From the NCBI GenBank assembly GCA_963724645.1, contig CAVRVJ010000007.1, forward strand, positions 372,001 through 436,000: 64,000 nucleotides of DNA, written 5' to 3'. The DNA is from CAVXSP01 sp963724645 (lineage in GTDB: Bacteria; Acidobacteriota; Vicinamibacteria; Vicinamibacterales; SCN-69-37). Position 1 is the first letter of the stretch. Every line of letters begins with the position of its first letter. Positions 57,190 through 64,000 of this stretch are shown here, one piece after another. A model generated the notes under the pieces. That model worked only from the letters and a program-made list of their open reading frames with translations. It had not been told where the DNA came from and searched no databases. The translations under genes were made by a program, and so were the position numbers.

Positions 57190-58062
57190 GTGAGGACACT
57201 CGAGGCGTTCAAGAATCACCCGGTGGTGACGTATTACGCCCTCGTGTTCGCGATCTCGTGGGGCGGCATCCTGTTGCTCGTCGGCGGTCCTGACGGAATC
57301 CCCGGCAGCAGCGAGCAAGTTGAGACGATGATGCCGCTCGTGCTGGTGGCTCTGTTCGCCGGTCCCAGTGTCGCAGGCATCCTCACGACAGGCCTCGTGT
57401 CTGGAAGGGCGGGCCTGCGGGAGCTTCTGTCGCGATTGCTCCGGTGGCGGGTCAGGGCTCGCTGGTACGCAGCCGCGCTCCTGACCGCCCCGTTCTTGGT
57501 GACGACGGTACTCCTTGCGCTCTCGTGGCTTTCGCCGGAATTCATCCCCGGTATTGTCACCACGGACAACAAGATTGCCCTGCTGATGTTCGGTATTGGG
57601 TGGGGGCTTCTAGGAGGCGGCCTCCTGGAGGAGCTCGGTTGGACGGGGTTCGCCGTGCCGAGGCTGAGGCTGCAGTACACCGCGTTTACGACGGCGCTCA
57701 TTGTCGGCCTTCTGCACGGCACGTGGCACTTCCTTATTGCTTTCTGGGCGGGCGGCAGTTTTTCGGGAGGACAGTGGACCACCTACTTGCTCGGGATCCT
57801 CTTCTTCTATCTGGGAGCACTGCCGGCCTACCGGGTGCTCATGGTGTGGGTCTACGACCGCACTGCGAGCCTGCTCGTGGCGATGCTCATGCACGCGAGT
57901 CTCTCGGCCAGCACGCTGATCCTTCAGCCTCCGCTGACAGGCGCACCTGTCTTGACGTGGAACCTCGCACTGACTGCCATCCTGTGGGTCGTCGTGGCAG
58001 CCGTCGCATTGACCAATCGCGGACAGGTCTCGCGACAACCGCTCGGACAACGTGCGGCGTGA
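57190..58062 (+). CDS. CPBP-family intramembrane metalloprotease-like protein
   Basis: 290 aa from the GTG at 57190 (GGAAGG upstream). Eight or so hydrophobic helices carry the CPBP/Abi motifs: GGGLLEELGWTGFAVPRL (Glu-Glu and Arg), GLLHGTWHF (His) and MLMHASLSAS (His). Members are Rce1-like glutamic/metallo-endopeptidases of the cytoplasmic membrane, some linked to bacteriocin immunity. Intact. A 5' fragment of a paralogue lies just upstream. Confidence 0.9.
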   Translation: MRTLEAFKNHPVVTYYALVFAISWGGILLLVGGPDGIPGSSEQVETMMPLVLVALFAGPSVAGILTTGLVSGRAGLRELLSRLLRWRVRARWYAAALLTAPFLVTTVLLALSWLSPEFIPGIVTTDNKIALLMFGIGWGLLGGGLLEELGWTGFAVPRLRLQYTAFTTALIVGLLHGTWHFLIAFWAGGSFSGGQWTTYLLGILFFYLGALPAYRVLMVWVYDRTASLLVAMLMHASLSASTLILQPPLTGAPVLTWNLALTAILWVVVAAVALTNRGQVSRQPLGQRAA

Positions 58063-58078
58063 ATGGCGCGCGCTCGAT

Positions 58079-58675
58079 TCAGCGCCTGCCGGCAAGTATG
58101 TCGGCGCTGGCGATCACCTCGGCTCCCCGCGTGCGCATTTCGGCGAGGGCGCGAGCTGAGTCGTCAACATTCACGCCGGCGATGGCATCCCCGAGAATCG
58201 TGACCCTCAAGCCTGCCGACAACGCCTCCAGCACCGAATGTTTCACACAGTAGTCGGTCGCGAGGCCAGCGACGTAGAGATGACGAATTCCGCGCTCCTG
58301 CAAGTCCGAAAGGAGTGACTTGCCGTCAGAGGTGTGCCCCTCAAATGCCGAATAGCCGGGACTGTCGGCATCCGCTCCTTTCGTGACGACGATGGCCGTC
58401 ACTGGCAGGCGAAGATTCGGATGAAAGCTTGCGCCGTCGGTGCCCTGGACGCAGTGGACGGGCCAGGGGCCACCGTACAACTTGAAATGCTTCGTGACCG
58501 CGGGATGCCAGTCACGCGACGAATAGACGAGCGCGCCATGGGCGGCAGCGTCGTCGAGGTAACGATTCACGGTGCTGACGACCCGTTCGGCGTCCGGGAC
58601 CGCCAACGCTCCGCCGGAACAGAAGTCGTTCTGCACGTCGACGATGAGCAGCGCGGCACGAGTGCCATCGATCAT
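58079..58675 (-). CDS. pncA: Nicotinamidase (isochorismatase superfamily)
   Basis: A 198-aa PncA: the catalytic Asp in LLIVDVQNDFCSGGALAV, metal-site residues in SSRDWHP with HFKLYGGPWPVHCVQGTDG, the catalytic Lys in VVTKGAD, and the nucleophile Cys in VAGLATDYCVKHSVLEAL. It converts nicotinamide to nicotinate in the NAD salvage pathway. It overlaps by 4 bases a decayed gene whose end matches nicotinate phosphoribosyltransferase, the next enzyme of the same pathway. Confidence 0.95.
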   Translation of the reverse strand: MIDGTRAALLIVDVQNDFCSGGALAVPDAERVVSTVNRYLDDAAAHGALVYSSRDWHPAVTKHFKLYGGPWPVHCVQGTDGASFHPNLRLPVTAIVVTKGADADSPGYSAFEGHTSDGKSLLSDLQERGIRHLYVAGLATDYCVKHSVLEALSAGLRVTILGDAIAGVNVDDSARALAEMRTRGAEVIASADILAGRR

Positions 58676-59070
58676 CGCTGCACCTCTGCACGGTTGTGCT
58701 GATGGCGGAGCGCATCGCGGTCACGTGTGAGAGCCGGGCTGAGTTCGACGGCGTACGCTGGATTTGCCGGCTCGATGCGGCGCACTCGCGCCAGCAGGGC
58801 AGCCAGTTCGGCTTTGGTCTGAGCGCGCGCCTGTTCCAGCGTCATTCGTCCCGCCCACATCGCTGACCCGCTGTCATAACCTGTTGCAGCAGTGGTTTCC
58901 CGTACGCCTGGCCCCGTGGATAGCTTAACGCGCGCCCGACCAGCGTACTCCAGGAGCTTGCAGGCGAGACATGGAAGCGTCCGTCGCTGTGGATTTGAAC
59001 CAACGATCGGGATGGGGATCGCACGACGCAGACGAAACCGCCTTGACAGTTCACGCCGAAAAACAGTCAA
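58672..59070 (-). pseudogene. Decayed nicotinate phosphoribosyltransferase (pncB) remnant
   Basis: The 132-codon frame contains KLLEYAGRARVKLSTG, a hallmark of the NAPRTase C-terminal half, and ends ARAQTKAELAALL, RVRRIEPANPAYAVELSPAL, which is the usual end of the enzyme. Between them about 45 residues are missing, and GKPLLQQVMTAGQR, also family-like, sits in a different frame. Nothing of the N-terminal catalytic half is present up to the ScyD-like gene. The enzyme cannot be functional from this locus. The 4-base overlap with pncA shows the two once formed an NAD-salvage operon. Confidence 0.75.
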
Positions 59071-59136
59071 ATCGGCGTCGCTGCGAATCCTCGCACTCCT
59101 CAGCCGTCTCCTTCACAGTTCAGCGGAGATAACAAC

Positions 59137-60273
59137 ATGTTCCGACACGCCTGTCGTCTAAGCGCGGCTCTCGCGACTGTCAGCTGCGCCGCAATCCTCG
59201 CTTCCTCGCCCGCTCCCGTCTACGCCCTCGCGACACTTCAGGTCATTGCGCAAGGGCTCAACAATCCTCGCGGTCTCAACTTCGACCCGGAGGGCAGCCT
59301 GTACGTGGCTGAGGCCGGCAGCGGCGGAGCGGGGCCCTGCATCGTCAACAGCAACAACGTGTTGGTCTGCTATGGTGCCACTGGATCAATCACCAGGATC
59401 ACTCTCGGCGGCGTGCCGTCGCAGACGCGCGTGGTCACCGGCTTACCCTCTCTTGCGGCCCAGACTGGGGCTGGGGCGGGCGCCTCCTCAACCGGCCCGC
59501 ATGACGTCGAGTTCCAGGGGCGCGGCAACGGCTTCGTCACGATCGGCGCCGCCCTCGATCCGGCACGGCGGTTCAACGACGCGGCGCACCCTGAGTTCGC
59601 GGCAGTCGGAGCCCAGTTCGGCCGTCTCGTTCGGTTCCAGCCGAACAGCAAGCGGTCATTCGAGGAAGACCTATCCGCCTTCGAGGAGCTCGCAAATCCT
59701 GACGGCGGCGCACTGGACTCGAACCCGTACGGCCTGCTCGCGCTGCCGGGACGTCAGGTGTTCACCGACGCGGGCGGCAACTCGCTCAACGCGGTCGCGG
59801 CTAACGGCTCGATCTCCAACCTCGCGTTCTTCCCGAACCGCACGGTTTCGGGATCGACATTCCAGGCGGTTCCAACGTGCGTGGTACAAGGACCTGACGG
59901 TCAGCTGTACGTGGGCCAGCTTACGGGTTTTCCGTTCCTCTCAGGGCAGGCGAACGTCTACCGGATCCCGTCAAACGGAGGGACGCCCGAGATCTACGCG
60001 AGCGGCTTCACGAAGATTATCGATATCGCATTTGGATCGGACGGATCGTTGTACGTCCTTCAGATCAGCTCCACTGGCGGGCCTCCGCCTCAAGGCGGAA
60101 CCGGATCGCTGATTCGCGTGTCGCCAGACGCAACCACCAGGACGACGATCGTCGCGCCAGGCGAGGGTCTTGTGGCGCCGGGCGGGATCGCCATCGGTGA
60201 CGATGGGTCGATCTACGTCACCAACTTCTCGGTATCAGCGGGCACGGGCACGGTCGTCAGGATCGTTCCCTGA
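59137..60273 (+). CDS. Secreted ScyD/ScyE-family beta-propeller protein
   Basis: A 378-aa exported protein. The signal peptide ends near VYALA; the body is an NHL-like propeller with the ScyD/ScyE opening QVIAQGLNNPRGLNFDPEGS, LYVAEAGSGGAGPC, then ATGSITRITLGG, TGPHDVEFQGRGNG, ANPDGGALDSNPYGLLALPG and VVQGPDGQLYVGQLTGFPF. In cyanobacteria the family lies in scytonemin clusters, but most homologues elsewhere are of unknown role. No scytonemin genes are nearby. Likely periplasmic or secreted. Confidence 0.9.
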   Translation: MFRHACRLSAALATVSCAAILASSPAPVYALATLQVIAQGLNNPRGLNFDPEGSLYVAEAGSGGAGPCIVNSNNVLVCYGATGSITRITLGGVPSQTRVVTGLPSLAAQTGAGAGASSTGPHDVEFQGRGNGFVTIGAALDPARRFNDAAHPEFAAVGAQFGRLVRFQPNSKRSFEEDLSAFEELANPDGGALDSNPYGLLALPGRQVFTDAGGNSLNAVAANGSISNLAFFPNRTVSGSTFQAVPTCVVQGPDGQLYVGQLTGFPFLSGQANVYRIPSNGGTPEIYASGFTKIIDIAFGSDGSLYVLQISSTGGPPPQGGTGSLIRVSPDATTRTTIVAPGEGLVAPGGIAIGDDGSIYVTNFSVSAGTGTVVRIVP

Positions 60274-60361
60274 ACAGGTACAGGCGATAGAATCGCTCCG
60301 AGCACAGGTTGTTCAGCTACGGCCAGAGCTCGGTGATGTTCCTCGAAACAGAGGAGGGATC

Positions 60362-61508
60362 ATGAAGTCCGTTCCCCGGTTCGTCGGCGTCATCTTGTTC
60401 GTCTGTCTGGTCGTGGGTGCTGCAGGCGCCACATCACCTCAGGGTGGCATGCGACTGCCGCCAAAGCCGATCAAGGCCACGCCACCGAAGGAGTGGCCGG
60501 ACGCCGAGACGATTGCCAAGCAGAAGAAGAGTGCGGAGACCCGCGCACTGTTCGAGAGCTCGGCGCCACTCGAGTTCACCCTGACCGGCGACTTCAAGCA
60601 GATACAAGGCGACCGAAACCCGACGAGCACGAAGATGTTTCCGGCCGTGATCGAGTTTCGACAGACCGATGGCTCGCTCACCAAGATCGATCTGCCCGTG
60701 CGCACACGCGGTCAGATCCGCCGCTCGGTACGACGTGTGCGACTTCGCGCCAATCCGGCTGGAATTTCCGAAGAGCAAAGTGAAGGGAACGGTGTTCGAC
60801 GGCCAGGAGAACTTGAAGCTGGTCACGCACTGCCGCAATTTGAAGGCGGCGGAGCAGTATCCCCTCCGCGAATACGCCGCGTATCGGATCTTTAATCTCC
60901 TGACGCCGAAATCGTTCCGCGCGCGGCTGGTGAAGGTCACGTACGTCAACACGGCTGGCAACAAGAGCCTGGGCACGCATAATGGCATGCTTATCGAGGA
61001 CGACGGCGATCTGGCGAAGCGGATGGAGGGCAGGATCGTGACACAAAGCGAGCTGCTCAGTCGCCTCGACCGCGACAACTTCACGCTCGTGACGACATTC
61101 TCCTACATGATCGGCAACCTCGACGTTTCGGTGCTGGGGCAGCACAACGTGAAACTCGTCCAGACGCAAAACCGAGCGGTGTATGTGGTTCCGTACGATT
61201 TCGACTACTCCGGGCTCGTGGACACGCCTTACGCGATGCCGCCGAGAGAGCTCGACAAGGTCACGAGCGTACGCGATCGCATGTACCGCGGCCCGTGCCG
61301 ATCGATGCCAGAGCTCGAGACGTTCTTCGCGCAGTTCCGCGCGATCCGGCCGGCGATCGCGACCATGTACGAATCGATTCCAGATTTCGATGAGAAGGGC
61401 AAGAAGAGAGCGCTGGAGTTTCTCGACGAGTTCTATCGAACGCTCGACCGTCCGAATGTCGTGAAGAGGGACTTCACCGCCTACTGTCTGAAGAAGGGGC
61501 TGATGTAG
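60362..61508 (+). CDS. Secreted protein with CotH-kinase-like features (frameshifted)
   Basis: About 381 aa after removing one extra G at about 60727. The first frame has a signal peptide (ending near AAGATSP) and a beta domain (PLEFTLTGDFKQIQGDRN, IDLPVRTRGQIRRS). The second frame continues YDVCDFAPIRLEF, NLKLVTHC, EYAAYRIFNLLTPKSFRARL, FSYMIGNLDVSV and VVPYDFDYSGLVDTPYAMPP. The order of an Asp-Asn pair (IGNLD) and a YDFDYS motif resembles CotH-type extracellular kinases, but I am not sure of the family. GAGGAGGG precedes the ATG. Confidence 0.65.
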
Positions 61509-61976
61509 GGCGGCCGGCCCTCGTGTACGTGGGCCGTGCTGCCATTGTCGACGATGTGATGTCCTGTCAATCGCCCTTCTTGGAGTGATCGACCGAATCC
61601 TCCGGCATTTGGGTTCACCGACCGAAGCGCCGCGGCTCCGGCCGTCGCGCGACGGTCCGGTCCCGACCGACCGAGCTTGGCGCGACGTCTAACCGCGGGA
61701 ATCGGCCGGCATCAGGTTCCTGACTCCGAAGGTCTGTCGCACGCGAGGCCATTTCCACAGTTTGGCGCACCGCGCGCGGCGAAACCGGCCGAATCGACAC
61801 GAGTTTGCCGCATAATCACCCCGTGCAAGGCCGACTCAATCCGCCCTGTGTCTGGTAACGGCGATTGTCTCCGGGACCCCGTCTGTCCGGACCATCGGCT
61901 GGTTCAAGGAAAACCTCTAACTTAGGCCGGAAAACCGCAGCCGCAGCAGTGGCGGACAACACAAAAAGGGATTGGG
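61509..61976. other. Gap without a recognisable gene
   Basis: About 470 bases between the CotH-like and hydrolase genes. All frames are short or Arg-rich shadow frames. I see no RNA gene, repeat or clear promoter. Confidence 0.5.
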
Positions 61977-62961
61977 ATGACAAAGCGCAATGCCCGCGGC
62001 GGCAAGCTCACTGCCAGCGTCTGCCTCGGTACTGGCGGCGCTCGCCTTCGCGTCATGCGGCCCTCAGCCGGCACCAAAGAAAGAAGAGCCCGTTCCCGCC
62101 CTCGAAACCCCCAAGGCGCTGATGACGCCGCCCGAATTCCAGGCGCTGCCCACGCTGGAGCCAGACCACCAGCTTGCCTATGGCGATGACCCGACGCAGA
62201 TCGGCCATTTGCGCGTGCCCTCCGGCGATGGCCCCTTTCCTGTCGTCGTGCTGATCCATGGCGGCTGCTGGCGCGAACCCTTCTCCAACTTGCGCGAGCT
62301 CGGCCCGATCGGCGACAAGCTCAAGGTAGAAGGCATCGCCACCTGGAACATCGAATACCGCCGCCTCCCTCAACCCGGCAGCGGCTGGCCCGGCACCTAT
62401 CTGGACGTCGCCAGAGGCGTCGATCATCTGCGCAAACTCGCCGGCCCCCACCATCTCGATCTCAACCACATCGTCATCGTCGGCCACTCCGCCGGCGGCC
62501 ACCTTGCAATGTGGGCGGCGTCGCGCTCGCGCCTGAAGGCGGGCAGCGATCTCTACGTCGCCGATGCGATCAAGCCGAACGGCGTGATCAATCTCGCCGG
62601 CACGATGGACATGTCCGTCAACATTGAAAACATGGAGAAGGGCTGCCAGGCGCCCGTCGTTCACGGGATGCTCGGCGGCGGCCCCACCGACGTGCCGAAC
62701 CGCTATGCCGAGTCCTCCGTCTTCAAGCTCGTGCCCATCGGCGTGCCGCAAGTGATGCTGTGGGACGAGCACGAACAGTTCGTGCCGCGCCCCTTCGCGC
62801 GGGCGCAGGTCGATGCCGCGACAAAAGCCGGCGACCAGGCGGAGCTACTCATCGTTCCCGGCGTCGGCCACTTCGAAATCGCCACCACGCGGGAGCCGTC
62901 CTGGCCAACGCTCCACGCGGCAATCCTCTCGCTGCTGAATGGTAAACTGCCGCCTCCCTGA
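61977..62961 (+). CDS. Lipoprotein alpha/beta hydrolase (BD-FAE/esterase-like; frameshifted leader)
   Basis: From the ATG at 61977 the leader KRNARGGKLTASVC joins, after removal of one extra G at about 62028, to VLAALAFASCGPQ, a textbook lipobox. Without that correction the first usable ATG is 61990. The hydrolase domain is intact: oxyanion HGGCW in VVVLIHGGCWREPFSN, nucleophile Ser in IVGHSAGGHLAMWAAS, Asp near LWDEHEQFV and His in PGVGHFEIATTRE. It fits BD-FAE/kynurenine-formamidase-like carboxylesterases, attached to the membrane on the outside. Substrate unknown. Confidence 0.87.
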
Positions 62962-63011
62962 CCACGCGCCCCCAACAAAATCCTTATAGGAATTTTGCCA
63001 AGGGCTGGACG

Positions 63012-63318
63012 GCCTGGAGACGACTCACCGATGCCCCTGCGCGCAAACCGGCGCTGGAACACCTCGCCATAAAGGGGATCGCGATCGCGCCGCAGCCATC
63101 GAGGCGCGGTGTCCTCCGGAAGGGCTTCAATCATCTGTTGCGCCGTCCACACCGTCGTGGGATCCGTGATATTGACATGGACGATTCGCCGGCGCTGATG
63201 GGTGAGCAGAATCCAGACGAACAGCACGCTGCCGGTGAGCGTGGGGACCGTGAAGACGTCCATCGACGTGAGCGTGGCGACATGATTGGTCAGAAGGGGC
63301 CGCCACGTCTGTGACGGC
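63012..63318 (-). pseudogene. Integrase catalytic-core (rve) fragment
   Basis: The minus frame reads TWRPLLTNHVATLTSMDVFT, VPTLTGSVLFVWILL, RRRIVHVNITDPTTVWTAQQ, MIEALPEDTAPRWLRRDRDP and LYGEVFQRRFARRGIGES, the well-known central part of a DDE integrase family found beside many IS elements (first Asp in SMDVF, second in RDRD). Both the N-terminal helix-turn-helix part and the C-terminal part after the second Asp are missing. It ends next to the hydrolase gene at about 63011, so it is a scar. Confidence 0.8.
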
Positions 63319-63374
63319 GGGCGACGCCGTCGCTCCTACCGCGACCGTGACGAACGCCGCGCGGATGGGCGCCT

Positions 63375-64000
63375 GTGCTGCGCCCTGAGATTGACATCGA
63401 GCACGTCGGCAAGGCGATCCCGACCGTCCGCCGTCTCTTGCGACGCTGCCTGGAAAAGGATCGACGGCGCCGGCTCGCGGATGCCGGCGCTACATCTCGG
63501 TCTCCACCCAACAAGATGTCCGCAACGTGTGGCGCTACGACATCGCACGCGGCGTGCTCAATCCGATCACGGTTGACGGGCAAAGCGGCTACGGCTTGTT
63601 TGCGCCGGACGGGAAGCGAGTCGTCTTCCGCTCGGGCGCGGCCGGGGGTGAAGACAACCTTTATTGGAAGGCCGCCGACGGAAGCGGGAGTGCCGAACCG
63701 CTCACGACCAGCAGTCGCAGTCAAACACCGGCCTCCTGGTCGGCCGACGGGACGACGCTCGCGTATGTGGAGGAGGGACCGTCCTCGGGGTTCTTTCAGT
63801 TCGATATCTGGGGCTTGTCGATGGCGGATCGGAAGACTCGGCCGATCGTCCAGACGGGCGCCAACGAAATGTCGCCTGAGTTTTCGCCGGACGGCAAATG
63901 GCTGGCATATGTCTCGAATGAATCCAGCCGCAACGAAGTCTACGCGCAGCCCTATCCAGGCCCGGGCGAGCGTCACCAGATTTCAAACAACGGCGGCGAG
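63375..64000 (+). pseudogene. Ser/Thr kinase-TolB propeller gene, internally deleted and cut by the window
   Basis: 63375-63486 encodes only the last helix of a Hanks-type kinase (VRRLLRRCLEKDRRRRLADA). From 63488, in another frame, a WD40/TolB-like propeller begins in mid-blade (RYISVSTQQDVRNVWRYDIA, LFAPDGKRVVFRSGAAGG, PASWSADGTTLAYVEEG, SPEFSPDGKWLAYVSNESSR) and is still open at the window end. In Acidobacteriota these are one long membrane protein with kinase, helix and propeller. Here the linker, membrane helix and first blades are gone, so the gene appears decayed unless the two parts come from different genes. Confidence 0.7.

Noticed and set aside
58985..59050. tRNA-like T-arm (GGTTCAAATCC on the minus strand)
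   Set aside because: The T-stem does not pair over five bases and no acceptor or anticodon arm can be folded around it; it lies in the pncB remnant.

Overview
The window is a GC-rich bacterial chromosome segment. The best guess at the source is an Acidobacteriota lineage, possibly Vicinamibacteria-like. This is inferred from gene families and not from a marker gene: an 892-aa ADOP-type FtsX/MacB permease, a secreted VWFA-related protein, a Ser/Thr-kinase/TolB-propeller remnant, a NamZ-like DUF1343 protein, a CTQ-oxidase (LodA/LodB) pair, and small stress proteins of the lmo0937, CsbD and GlsB types. No rRNA, tRNA or CRISPR array was found.

Layout. 0-9 kb: a cut-off secreted esterase, a ferritin-like protein, an amine-oxidase-type flavoprotein, an AT-richer NTF2-like gene, then a compact minus-strand cluster (amidase, GerMN protein, rph, rdgB) next to a trypsin-like protease. 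9-17 kb: MFS exporter, exported protein, a three-gene sugar ABC importer, a GIY-YIG protein, a 162-bp MITE-like element and a membrane-anchored MutS-like ATPase. 17-28 kb: stress genes (one behind a sigma-54-like promoter), NamZ, a secreted sugar-binding-like protein, an SSS symporter with a Tat-exported TIM-barrel protein, carbonic anhydrase, VWFA protein, divergent PRPP synthase, YpfJ-type metalloprotease. 28-37 kb: one giant NdvB-like cyclic beta-glucan synthase. 37-46 kb: ankyrin protein, lodA-lodB-amidohydrolase, a seven-bladed lectin-like protein beside a transposase scar, and a VapBC/FitAB-type toxin-antitoxin pair with a palindromic operator. 46-55 kb: methyltransferase, ADOP permease, GlsB, Ig-like lipoprotein, groES-groEL behind a sigma-70 promoter overlapping a CIRCE-like operator, and a cold-shock protein. 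55-64 kb: Crp/Fnr regulator, DUF7662 protein, SnoaL-like protein, CPBP protease, pncA with a decayed pncB, ScyD/E-like propeller, a CotH-like secreted protein, an alpha/beta-hydrolase lipoprotein, and remnants of an integrase and of a kinase/TolB gene.

A warning for any user of this annotation: nine genes, including groEL and the glucan synthase, are interrupted by ten frameshifts that all have the same form, one extra base in a short homopolymer. Removing one base at each place restores a family-typical protein. I read these mainly as sequencing or assembly errors and therefore give restored gene spans. A separate class of genuine decay (internal deletions, truncations) affects pncB, a glyoxalase-like gene, a CPBP paralogue, an IS110-like transposase, an integrase and a kinase/TolB gene. 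The window looks like core chromosome with several accessory scars and no single large mobile island.
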